64,000 nt of DNA from Gigaspora rosea (Eukaryota; Glomeromycota; Glomeromycetes; Diversisporales; Gigasporaceae), in NCBI GenBank assembly GCA_003550325.1, contig QKWP01000372.1, positions 58,993-122,992 of the forward strand, given 5' to 3'. The translations under genes were made by a program, and so were the position numbers. Under the pieces are notes generated by a model. The model saw only the letters and a program-made list of their open reading frames with translations. It did no database searches and had not been told where the DNA came from. Shown one piece after another: positions 24,955 through 34,928 of the stretch (its first letter is position 1; every line of letters starts with the position of its first letter).

Positions 24955-25256
24955 TATTCATTTATACAGTGTACTATATAAGGTGTGCACTATTTCAAGA
25001 CACACATAAACATTATTTTGAAGCTAAGTATACTATTTTTAGAGAATGTAATTTTCAAAATAATGCCTATGTGTGCTATTCTGCAGTAATACAGTATAAA
25101 TATGAACAAAGATAGACCAATTTCATTAGTTGATATAAATTAGGTGACTAGTGAGAGTAATCTAGCATTTTGATTGGCTGTTCATTTTCAGGGGAGGTAG
25201 GGGAGACTTCAGCTAAAGGGTAATATTAACCAAAAAATTAACTTCAAGTGGCCTTA

Positions 25257-26109
25257 TACAGTATCACTATTTTTTAAATTACTAATTTTAAATTTTTGTT
25301 TCAACCTTTCTCATTTTTTCTTTTTAGATAATTTTAGATTTTTGCTTAATTTTTAATTTCATTTCTATCTGGCATTATACTAATACAATGTTTCAGATAG
25401 CTATTTATAGCAGAAAAAACTACTTCAGGATTACTACTAAAAGCACCAACAAAATTTTTGATTACATAGAAAGTATTCAATAATAAATTATATCTTGGTG
25501 TAATATAACATGTTTAGGAATAGCCAAAACAAATGTTTGCTTATTAAAAATAGCTTATAATACAAAATTTGTATGGAAAACCTATTACTGCACACTAAAC
25601 AAAAAGTTTTTTTGAACAATTTTATATTAATATTTTTAAATTTTAATCTAGCAGAGACACTAACACTAATATCAACAAACTTAAAGGTAGGGAATATTGA
25701 TCATTTTTTTTATATAATTTTTTTGTCACTTTATTCTTTAGAATATTAAATAATATTTTATTAAGTAAAATAATTTTAAAAATTAATTAAAAGTTGTAGA
25801 ATAGGTTTTTGGGTTCAAATAGTAGCAAAAACATTGAAATTGGTTAGATATTCATCAAGATATATGTATTTAAAGACTAGATATTATTTTGTTATATAAT
25901 AATCATATGATATTCAATTAACAATTTGTATAACCCCAGAAAATTTGAAGTTATTCCAGAAAACTTTATAATATATATAAGTATTTTTTTAAATATTTTA
26001 TTTATTAAAATTTTTATTACACATAATCATACAGGTTTTTGCAGCTACCTGGCCAGCAATATTCTATAAAAAATTTAATTTAATCTATTTACTACAAAAA
26101 ATTTGATAA
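25257..26109. other. AT-rich gene-free sequence
   Basis: Very AT-rich. Nothing recognised. Confidence 0.4.
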
Positions 26110-27110
26110 ATATTAATTGCAATATAAACTTGTTAATACCAAACCAAAATCTATGAAGTTTGTTCTTTTTATATTTGATTAATTTTATCAGGTAGTTGAA
26201 GAAGTATGTTCATTTAAAGTTTATAAAATATTTTATTTTTGATAAGTGTTTTAAATATTTTTAAATCTTTGAATAAATTATCTTATTATCCATTTAATCA
26301 AAATTGATAAACTTTTTAATTTTGATTTAAAGTTCTATAGAATCTAAATAAAAAAATATTATTGATTTGGCTAAGTGATTGATAAGATATCTCATTCAAG
26401 ATTTACAAAATTTTTGTTATAGCTTTTATTTTGATAGGCATTTTAAAACTTAAATAAAGATGATAAATTATAAACTACTCATCAAAATCAATAAAGTTTT
26501 TATTTTGATTCTTAGAATTAAAATAAAAAATGTATTGATTAGATTGGGTGGTTACCAAGATTTCTTTGTTCAAAGTTTTTAAAAATTTTGTTATAGCTAT
26601 TAGATTTATAGGTATTATCAATATTCTCAAAACTTTAAACAAAAATATCTTATTAACTATTTAATCAAAATTAATAATCTTTTTTTATTTTTATTCAACA
26701 GTTCTTTAGAATTAAAATAAAAATCTTTTATTAATTTTGGCTAAGTAATTGATAAGTTATCTTTATTCAAAGTTAATAAAATTTTTACTAAAGATGTTTT
26801 TAAAGATATTTTATCAACTACCAACCAAATCAATGAATTTTATATTTTAATTCTATATAATACAGAATCAAAATAAAAATTTTATTGACTTTAGTGAGTA
26901 GTTGACAAGATATCTTTGTTCAATGTTTACCAAAATTTTACTAAAATGTCATTAAATATTTTCAAAATTTTTTGAAAATATTTAATCAACTACTAACCAA
27001 AATAATGAATTTTTTTATTTGATTCTACAGTTCTGTAGAATAAAAATAAAAAAAATTATCAATTTTGGTTGAGTAGTTGATCAAATATTTTGCACAAAGT
27101 CTTGAAATTT
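26110..27110. repeat. tandem array of ~175-bp hairpin units (about 5)
   Basis: Each unit has the order AAGATATCTTATTAACTA, a block like CAAAATTAATAA, a hairpin apex like ACAGTTCTTTAGAATTAAA, then the inverted blocks ATTAATTTTGGCTAAGTA and GATAAGTTATCTTTATTC. Apices lie near 26331, 26507, 26700, 26860 and 27030. It is AT-rich satellite-like sequence, heavily diverged. Confidence 0.65.
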
Positions 27111-27122
27111 TAAAAGTAATAA

Positions 27123-27292
27123 GGGAGCTAACATTTATTACATAATATTTTAGGGGTAGGGGTTGGCCCTGTATTATAACAATATCTTATATTACACAAA
27201 GATATATAGTAATTTATAAATTGGCCAATTATATTGGATCTTGGGGGTAGCCTTCATAGTAAATGGATATTACGTAATAAATGTCAGCACCC
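27123..27292. mobile_element. Tourist-like MITE (170 bp) with exact TAA duplication
   Basis: TIR GGGAGCTAACATTTATTAC against GGGTGCTGACATTTATTAC (reverse complement of the right end). TAA at 27120-27122 and at 27293-27295. G-rich and T-rich strand blocks in the middle match the other family members. Confidence 0.85.
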
Positions 27293-27674
27293 TAATCATG
27301 TGTATTATTATAATTGATTAACTAATAAATTGTAAAAATGTACAGTATCAAGAATATAATTCAAATATTGCTCTCTAGTATTGCTACCAAAATTTTTTGA
27401 TCATATAACTCAAACAATTGATAATTCAGATAAGATCAGTACTATTACTATATTAGAACAATAGTAAGTTTTTGAAATAAGTACAATATAAACTTTTATT
27501 ATATGCTGAAATTTGATACTACTTCAATAATAAGTAATTTTTATTAACAGTTATATATTAATTAATTAAAAGTTGTAAAGTTCTCTCAAATACATCTAAT
27601 TGTCCAGAGTGAAGCAAAGGACCTTTAGTTTCTACGTATCATGATACAAAAGTTACTTTCTTGATGAATCACAT

Positions 27675-27900
27675 ATTAAAATATCAAAAACACAACTTGC
27701 ACTTTCCGTCTGTCCACTCACATTATTTTTAAATTATATTTAATTGGCCAATTTATGAAATTGATAATAACTTTTGATCCACAGTCCATTTTGGATATCA
27801 AAAACGCAACTTTGCACTTTCTGTCTATCCACTCATATGATTTTTAAATTATATTTAATTGGCCAATTTATGAAATTGACAATAACTTTTGATCCACCAG
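27675..27900 (+). repeat. ~110-bp tandem direct duplication
   Basis: A block from ATATCAAAAACACAACTTGC to ATAACTTTTGATCCAC occurs twice in a row with few differences. The second copy runs into the foldback that follows. Confidence 0.8.
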
Positions 27901-28500
27901 TCTGTTTTGGATGATTTAACCATCAAAATGTTTGTCTCGATAAGACGATTCTAACAAGCCCAAAATCGTTACAGGTTCCCAAGATCATTCATCACTAAGT
28001 AAATTTCTTTACTATTGAATAACTTTTAATCTACCAAGCTGTTTTAGATGATTTAACCACCAAAATGTTCATCTCAGTGAGACAATTTTAACAAGCTCAA
28101 AATCGTTAAATTCCAATTACAGGATATAAAGATTGATAAAGATTTATCAATCATTTAATCAAATTGATTTTTATATATAAAATCAATTGGATTAAATAAT
28201 TGGTAAATCTTTACCAATCTTTGGATCCTGTGATTAGAATTTAATGATTTTGGGCTTGTTAGAATCATATCACTGAGATGAACATTTTGGTGGTTAAATT
28301 ATCCAAAACAGCCTAGTAGATCAAAAGTTATTCAATAGTAAATAAATTTACTTAGTGATGAATAATTTTGGGATCCTGTAATTAGATTTTAACGATTTTG
28401 GGTTTATTAGAATCGTCTCATCAAAACGAAAATTTTGATAGTTAAATCATTCAAAACGGACTAGTGGATCAAAAGTTATTATTAATTCCATAAATTAGAA
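27760..28500. mobile_element. double foldback of the GAGACGA MITE family
   Basis: Symmetric about 28165. Each arm holds two copies of the block CCACCAAAATGTTC, then GTCTC/GAGAC, then CAAGCCCAAAATCGTTA, so four copies in all. The simplest reading is one member inserted inside another. The family is that of 7712-8215. No coding sequence. Confidence 0.75.
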
Positions 28501-28919
28501 CATATATAAAATTTATAGTACAAGAAATAAAATTGAGTTTTAGACAAACAATGCTATAGTAAATAGCAAACTTTTTAATTATTATATTTATATAAATATT
28601 TAGCTTCAGACAAACAATGCTATGCATTTATCTAGTAATATTAAATTATTCAAATCAGCTTAGTGTATGCAGAGATATTTCTAAAAAACGTTTGGCTAAT
28701 TATATAAAATTCTATATAAACAAACTAGAAATTTTATATAGTTAGCTAATCTTGTTTTAGTAATATCTTAGCATATTGGGGCTAATTTGAATATTTAATC
28801 CTATTAGATGCTCGGTGAGCTCTGCGACTTTTAATTAATTGTTTTGAGCTATTAACTTAATAAAAAAATTTACTTGCTATAATCATAGTTGTCAGATTTT
28901 AGTATATAATTATTTTGTT

Positions 28920-29340
28920 TAAAATTTTATAAGCATTTAAAACATTTATTAAATAACAGCTATAGCAAAATTTTGTAAATTCTGATTAAATATTGCTTAT
29001 AAACACCTAATTAAAATTAATAAAGCTTTTTATTATAATTCTACAGTATCCTAAAATTAAAATTAAAAATATTTAATCAATTTTGGTTGAGTAGTTAATA
29101 AGTTATCTTTGTTTAAGGTTTGGAAATATTTAAAATACCTATTAAAATAATAGTTATAGCAAATTTTTAAGATTTGAATAAAGATATCTTGTTAACCTTC
29201 TAACAAAATTGATGCAATTTTTTTTTTACTTTTACCTATTACAGTTTTTCAAAATCTAAATAAAAATATCATCAATTTTGGTTGAATAGTTAATGAGATA
29301 TTTTTATTTATATTTTGGTAATATTTAAAATATTTATCAA
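28920..29340. repeat. second block of ~175-bp hairpin units (about 2)
   Basis: The same ordered blocks as 26110-27110, with apices near 29040 and 29245. The two blocks are separated by MITEs and other sequence, so they may be parts of one older array. Confidence 0.55.
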
Positions 29341-29634
29341 AATAATAGAGTTCTATTTTGAAGACATGTCACTATGGCAACCTCATGATCAACCAATTAA
29401 AATTGACTATATAATTCACATAATGACCAATGATAATTGGTTATTATGTAAATCATATGTATGATTTATAAGGTTCTTATTAATTTATACTATATTACTA
29501 ATAACTCTTATTATAGTAAACTTTTGAAAATAAATAGAAAGATAATTTAAAGTATATTTATTAATGAATAAGCAATATAATAAATTTTATATATTTATCA
29601 ATAAATTAGCAATAATAAATTTTATTTAAAGTGC

Positions 29635-29940
29635 GGTTAGTATCCGGTACAAACTCAAGGTTTAGTAGCTGGTGGCTATGCTGGTGATACAAGATAGACC
29701 AGCAGGAGGCAGAAGATCAGAGAGTTTAAATAGGCAATGCCAGTATGTGGGTTGCAGGTATAGCAGCTAGGGTAGAACCTTCGGGTGGCTAAATAGGCAA
29801 CCAAAAGTTGCAAGTGAGGCTAGTTGTACTCTCGTCAATGTACGAATATCAGCTTTCTCTCCATGTAGGGTGCCGAGGTTTAATATATCTTGAATAAAAG
29901 CCAATCCCCAAAGTGGGCACTTTAACACTAAAAAAAAAAA
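29635..29940 (+). mobile_element. SINE-like retroposon with poly-A tail
   Basis: A 300-bp island, clearly less AT-rich than its surroundings, ends in a 16-base A run. It has no open frame of note. An internal GGTACAAACTC is only a weak match to a tRNA B box (GGTTCRANNCC), and no proper A box precedes it. It could equally be a truncated retrotransposon 3' end or a processed transcript. Confidence 0.45.
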
Positions 29941-30273
29941 AAAATTATTTAATTAAGAATTAATGTATGTATAGCCATAGGCTACACATAGCCGTACTAT
30001 TGATATAGTTTTTTATAGAAAATTTTGCAGTTTTAGGGTTAGGAATAGGAGTAAATTAGTATTAGAGTTAGAGTTAGGTTTAGGGTTAGAGTTAAGGTTA
30101 GAGTTTTGGTTGAGTTTAGGGTAAAAGCGCGAGAGGATCATTTTTGCTTAGTAACACATCAGGGGTAATCCTAGTAAAATTTTGAAATATGTATAATTTT
30201 TAATTTCGGCTACACATAGCCATGGCTACAAATAACTTCTCCCTTTAATTAATATATATTATAAAACAGATTA

Positions 30274-30427
30274 GGCATAATATTTATTACCTAATATCCA
30301 TTTACTATAGAGGCTTACCCACCTCAAGGTAATATTTTCATTAAATTTAATTGGCTAAAATTTTTATATAAGGTAAGATTTGGCTTGACCCATCTCCTAA
30401 AATATTATCTAATAAATATCAGCACCC
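30274..30427. mobile_element. Tourist-like MITE (154 bp) with exact TTA duplication
   Basis: TTA lies at 30271-30273 and at 30428-30430. Ends GGCATAATATTTATTACC and GGGTGCTGATATTTATTAG (reverse complement of right). It belongs to the 15.9/16.4/27.1 kb family. Confidence 0.8.
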
Positions 30428-30504
30428 TTACTTATGTTACTATTATTATTGTACTTTAAATATAATATTTATACAATGAGTTAGTAAATTTGTAACCGTG
30501 GTTA

Positions 30505-30670
30505 GGGGCATGCCTTTTATTATGTAATTTTTACTATGAATACATGGTCAGAGGTAGTGATTACATCTATATATTATATTAATCAATCAGAATTAGATAA
30601 AATGATCACACCATACATGGGTAGAGGTGGCTACTAAGTAAAAAAATATTACGTAATTAATGGCACGCCC
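30505..30670. mobile_element. Tourist-like MITE (~166 bp)
   Basis: Left end GGGGCATGCCTTTTATTATG after TTA (30502-30504). The right end reads TAATGGCACGCCC followed by TTTA. It is a more diverged member of the same family, so the right edge is uncertain by one base. Confidence 0.7.
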
Positions 30671-30918
30671 TTTACTATAGTCACATTTTATAAAATTGTT
30701 AATAACTCAAAATTTTACTAGGGTAACCCCTGTTGTGTTACTACCAAAAAATGCTCCTCTCACGATTTTGTAATAATTTTAATTTTAATTATAATTCTAA
30801 TTCACAATCCTAACCCTAACCCTAATACTAACTTAAATATTTTACTAACTCTAACTTTAACTATATTATATCTGGGTTTAGTTATGGACCCTGGCTACTA
30901 TAACCTATGGTTACAAAT

Positions 30919-31167
30919 AGATTAATTTTCATACAATATATATAATTGTAAAATAAATTATTTATTTTCACTTTTTATTTTTTTATCATTTGTTATTCTA
31001 CCGGTTCCTTCATTATTTGAATAATTAATCAATTCTTTATTGTTATATTTTATTAAAATTTCTTCATATAAATTATTTGAATCATCATTTATTGGATCAA
31101 TTAGCTTTGAATTTTTTTAATAAATAAATTATAAGCGTATAAAGGGATTCAAAATAGATATTTTATA
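30919..31167. other. AT-rich gene-free sequence
   Basis: Nothing recognised. Confidence 0.4.
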
Positions 31168-31574
31168 TGACAATTGGTATGAACCGATTCTGCATATAAT
31201 TAATCGTGCATAATCGATCATGCACGCTCGGGGTTCGGCTTACAGCGTAATGATTTAGAACTCTAGTATAATATCCAATTGTGATAACCTCATAGATAGG
31301 GGATCGTACGGTTTTAGTCTTGAACTTTCTATAGTTTTCTTAATTTGTTAAATTAGAGATTCCCATAAAAGTTTGTAAAGTATAAAAGAAGGTCGTTTTA
31401 TCTCTTCTTGAGGAGAGTAATCTTCGGATATAAGATATAAATATCGGACTATATTAATACACAAGACACATTTATACCAAATCGGGTTAAATCACCAAGT
31501 CACGCCTTTGGCAAGCTGCCTTTTATCATCTTTTGCATCAAATCCTTAAATTCGTACACATTTCCCCCGTAACA
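31168..31574 (+). repeat. LTR-like direct repeat, left copy (407 bp)
   Basis: Starts TGACAATTGG, ends CCCCCGTAACA (TG...CA), and recurs in the same orientation at 33883-34286. I count about 18 differences, roughly 95% identity. Just 2 bases beyond the end comes TGGTGGTGACTGTGGG, placed as a primer-binding site would be. This makes it the probable 5' LTR of an LTR retrotransposon. No gag or pol is visible downstream. Confidence 0.7.
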
Positions 31575-31619
31575 ATTGGTGGTGACTGTGGGATATGGAC
31601 TTCTCAACAGTTAACATTG

Positions 31620-31945
31620 CGTTAAATCGAAATCTGTCAAAATTTGTGGAATTTTACCTTATATCACCCTGAGGTTTTGGACAACCAACAGTATACTAAA
31701 GCGTTTGATATTTAGTCATTTGGTATAACATGTGTAAAATTTTATACGTCAAACCCATACCTTCTGGCAAAAAAAAAAAAATCGAAATTACCATTTCAAA
31801 TACAAGCATATAACGGTTTACGACCATATATGAAGGACGATACAGCAAAGTGCTATGCAGGTTTAATGAAGAAATATTGGAATATAGAACCAAATGAGCG
31901 ACCAACAGCAACTGGAATTTGTGATATTTTTGCTGAATAATGAAT
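31620..31945 (+). pseudogene. C-terminal protein-kinase fragment
   Basis: Translation in shifting frames gives the kinase end: GILPY with SPEVLDNQQYTKAFDI (APE motif and subdomain IX), then SFGI, later YNGLRPYMKDD, CYAGLMKKYW and EPNERPTA (subdomain XI arginine). A 13-base A run and at least two frameshifts break it. The N-terminal lobe and catalytic loop are absent. The type is that of the very numerous Tyr-kinase-like/Sel1 kinases of Rhizophagus (recognised from motif style). It lies inside the LTR pair, just after the left LTR. Confidence 0.75.
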
Positions 31946-32034
31946 GAATAATGATTTTATTTTATTTGAATTAGTTAATTCTGATAAAAAGTACCAGAGT
32001 TTCCAGAAGAATAAGTTTCAAGGAGTACAAAAAT

Positions 32035-32580
32035 GGTGAAATGATATGCTTTCGAGATGATTTGCAAGTGGAAGAAGTAAAATTTGGGACTGCGTATCGA
32101 ATGAGGAATTGCTCAAAATCCTGGCTTACCTCAAATCCTGAAAATTGGTCAAAAGAAAATTTTCTTGCTTTTAAAGACCACTTTGCGAAATTGTTTACCT
32201 CATATCCATTATTTTCAGATATCTGGTGATAACATTATAGATAATGTGCGACCATATTATAAGTTATCAATGAATCACATGCAACAGAAATTGCTTTATG
32301 GGTCGATAGAAAAGAAATTTTGTATACAGTAACAAACAATTCATATGAATTTAAATTACTTCTTCGTGGAACTAGAGATGGCTTTACTAGAGATTCATTT
32401 TGGAATTTATAAGTAGAAAAATTTGGTTATTAAGGTTAAAGGCATGGGTGAAATTCTTGGCGGATAATCATGTCGGATGGTATAAAGCAGTTATGGGAGT
32501 TTGATCCTGTGACTTACTGTGTCAGATGTTTGGAAGCATTCTCCATGGAATTTCTTTTTTAATGTTTTCTTTTAGTTCCT
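32035..32580 (+). pseudogene. BACK/TLDc-type domain fragment
   Basis: The open part starts LQVEEVKFGTAYR and SNPENWSKENFLAFK, as in the linker region of BTB-BACK-TLDc proteins. In another frame DNIIDNVRPYYKL follows, and then, after a degraded stretch, YEFKLLLRGTRDGFTRDSFW, which is the start of a TLDc domain. KVKGMGEILGG near 32435-32460 matches the next TLDc strand. Frameshifts and stops between the pieces make it a pseudogene. The kinase fragment lies 90 bases upstream, so the two were either a fused gene family member or two gene ends captured together. Confidence 0.7.
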
Positions 32581-32794
32581 ATACTAATTATTTTATTATT
32601 ATTGTTAACTACGAGATTCTCGTTCGCACCTGTACTAGATTGTTGAAATAAAATAATCCCACCTATATCCGCACATGTCGATAACTTTCTCACCCACACA
32701 GGCAAAAGAAAATATTAAGTTTCTTAAAAAAACTTTACAGAATTAAGATGCTTCGATTTTATTTCCAATATGATATTATACCAAAAAAAAAAAA

Positions 32795-33075
32795 ATGTGG
32801 ATGCACTGCCCGTAAGACGCAAATGCACAAAAATGATGGGTGCACTGCCCGTAAGATGCAAAATGCGCAAAAATGATGGGTGCAATGCCCGTAAGACGTT
32901 AAAAGCGCAAAAAGATGGGTGCAATGCCCGTAAGACGCTACAGGGCAAAAAGATGGGTGCAATGCCCGTAAAACGCTAAAAGCATAAAAAGATGGGTGCA
33001 ATGCCCGTAAGACGCTAAAAGCGCAAAAAGATGTGTACTCTGCCCGTAAGACGCAAATGCGCAAAAATTTGGGTT
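32795..33075 (+). repeat. tandem array of a ~38-42-bp unit, 7 copies
   Basis: Unit GGGTGCAATGCCCGTAAGAC followed by a block like GCTAAAAGCGCAAAAAGAT. It is less AT-rich than its surroundings. Frames on both strands are open only because the unit lacks stops. It lies between the TLDc fragment and the right LTR. Confidence 0.9.
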
Positions 33076-33882
33076 AAACAAATCATAGATCGTAAAAAAA
33101 AAAAAAAATTTGGGTTAATCAAATTATAAGTCGTGACGATAGCCTAGTACAGGCAGGGCTGAATGCCAAAACAAATAAGTTAGCAAGACAATAACTAAAT
33201 TTTTAAAGCTTTTGATGATTATTAAAACAGGCGGAAGATTGTTGATGAAAGATGATGATATGAAATTTAAATTTTGAAAATTTGTTAGCTTGAGGATTGG
33301 CTATGACCGCTGGCCTATAGATAAGTATTAGCTCATTTTACATATAATTTTTGGAGTTGTAGTACTCACTCTTTTTTCCACGAAGAATGATTAAGAGTCG
33401 TTTATAAGATTTCAAATGCGATTTTGTTCTGGTCGTCACGATATCATGTGCTTATGGGAAATAACATCACCAATTCGATTTAACGACAATTACTGAAGTT
33501 TTACTGGAACTTACGATGAGCTAGTCGCAAAGACAAAAGAAAAACAACCTCCTATCCTTCCTCTATTATATAACTACCCCCTTACGCCCCATACCCACTT
33601 AACCAAAATTTTATCATATTTACCCAATTCTCTTCCCACGAATACATCAGCAATACCTCATACCCATTTCTATTCCCTTTTCCACCCCACACCTCATACT
33701 TACTGGCCGGTTACTACGTCATGGCCTGGGTCACAGTCTCTTTGTTCATGACATCTCAGTTAATAATACTTGGAAGTTTATGCATGGGACGCATAAAATA
33801 AGTGTGGGCAAGTATCACGGGGTAAACGTGACATCTCCAATAACTGATGATCATTAATCTGTATACTGCGTCACATTCCATA
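33076..33882. other. internal region before the right LTR, no gene seen
   Basis: At 33545-33715 the plus strand is C/T-rich with few G. A polypurine tract directly before the right LTR, expected for a complete retrotransposon, is not seen. Confidence 0.45.
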
Positions 33883-34286
33883 TGACAAGCGGTATGAACT
33901 AATTCTGCATATAATTAATCGTGCATAATCGATCAGCACACTCGGGGTTTGGCTTACAGCATAATGATTTAGAACTCTAGTATAATATCCAATTGTGATG
34001 ACCTCATAGTAGGGGATCGTACGGTTTTAGTCTTGAACTTTCTATAGTTTTCTTAATTTGTTAAATTAGAGATTCCCATAAAAGTTTGTAAAGTATAAAA
34101 GAAGGTCATTTTATCTCTTCTTGAGGAGAGTAATCTTCGGATATAAGATATAAATATCGGACTATATTAATACACAAGACACGTTTATACCAAATCGGGT
34201 TAAATCACCAAGTCACGCCTCTGGCGAGCTGCCTTTTATCATCTTTTGCATCAAATCCTTAAATTCATACAATTTTCCCCGTCACA
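33883..34286 (+). repeat. LTR-like direct repeat, right copy (404 bp)
   Basis: Starts TGACAAGCGG and ends CCCCGTCACA. It is the same sequence as 31168-31574 with about 18 differences, including single-base indels. Short flanks of the two copies (TTATA before the left, GTGCT after the right) do not match, so no target duplication supports a simple single insertion. Confidence 0.7.
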
Positions 34287-34317
34287 GTGCTATTTTTACC
34301 ATGCCATTCCGGGGAAG

Positions 34318-34590
34318 ATTTAAGAACAAGTACCCCAGTGATAATCACGAATGATCGCCCTCGATTTTATCACATATCCCTAGGGTAAGGGTGAAATTAC
34401 TAAAAATAGTAACCCTAATTCTAGGAGGTTCTATAGAATTAGGGTTACTATTTTTTAGTAATTTTACCCTTACTCTAGGGATCACCTGATTTGTTTACAT
34501 TTTATGGCCAATCAAATTAATCGTGTGATGAATCGAGGGTGATCATTCGTGATTATCACTGGGTACTTGTTCTTAAAGTGTCCCGCCATT
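34318..34590. mobile_element. foldback MITE (~270 bp) with nested hairpin
   Basis: Arms TTTAAGAACAAGTACCCC and CAGTGATAATCACGAATGA are repeated inverted at 34525-34580. A second, near-perfect hairpin at 34378-34482 (CCCTAGGGTAAGGGTGAAAT and inverse) holds GGGTTAC/GTAACCC. It lies between the right LTR and the Tc1/mariner-type element. Noncoding. Confidence 0.8.
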
Positions 34591-34759
34591 CCGTAAAACG
34601 TTCCTGTACTTGCCACAAGATCCGTGCCATTTCGAGCATTCCCGACACCAACCCGTACCACAACCCGTACCACTTTTCTTATAGGGAAAGAATATTCAAT
34701 TGTCCCAAATTTTAAATATTTCAAAAAGTTTTTATGCACTTTAATTTTAAGCAACTTTA

Positions 34760-34841
34760 CAGCTGTTTTCATTATTTTGGGACATCTGGTGAAAAATTGA
34801 CCGAATAATTGTTTGGCCGATTCGATAAGTTTTTGATTCGG
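34760..34841. repeat. left terminal inverted repeat of the Tc1/mariner-type element
   Basis: Outer block from CAGCTGTTTTCATT through GACATCTGGTGAAAA, then 19 extra bases absent from the right end, then inner block GGCCGATTCGATAAG to GATTCGG. Confidence 0.9.
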
Positions 34842-34928
34842 CAGTGATAAACTTTTGATTTGTGCGTGATTAGTAATATAATGATAATTATATGTATTTT
34901 TTGAGATTGTATTCTGAACGATACAACA

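Larger units (their letters stand above)
23292..25094. mobile_element. TA-flanked TIR element (1803 bp), itself carrying insertions (second level)
   Basis: Ends CTATATTACTGTGAAATAGC and the inverted partner GCAGTAATACAG lie between TA dinucleotides at 23290-23291 and 25095-25096. Subterminal GTGTGCTATTT-type repeats occur at both sides. No transposase was found inside; the length is mostly due to the nested elements at 23432-23755 and 24317-24954. TA targets suit the Tc1/mariner/pogo group. Confidence 0.75.
23199..25253. mobile_element. Tourist-like MITE split by a 1.8-kb insertion (outer level)
   Basis: The outer pieces 23199-23289 and 25097-25253 together match the intact copy at 42044-42283: TIR region TTGATTCTTTGGTTAAC, the GGTGGAGTAAAATGAAA block and CCAATTTCATTAGTTGA. 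TTA lies at 23196-23198 and at 25254-25256. The middle is a separate, later element. Confidence 0.8.
29970..30918. mobile_element. foldback with TTAGGG-like arms, carrying two Tourist-like MITEs
   Basis: The left arm (TAGCCATAGGCTACA, many GGGTTAG/GAGTTAG units, then GTAACACATCAGGGG) pairs with the right arm near 30690-30918. Both nested MITEs (30274-30427, 30505-30670) lie in the loop. The telomere-like runs are degenerate and internal, so they are arm sequence and not a chromosome end. Confidence 0.65.

Noticed and set aside
32724-33064. Overlapping frames on both strands with repeated LRALHPSF/ARKTLKA peptides
   Set aside because: They are products of a stop-free ~40-bp tandem repeat.
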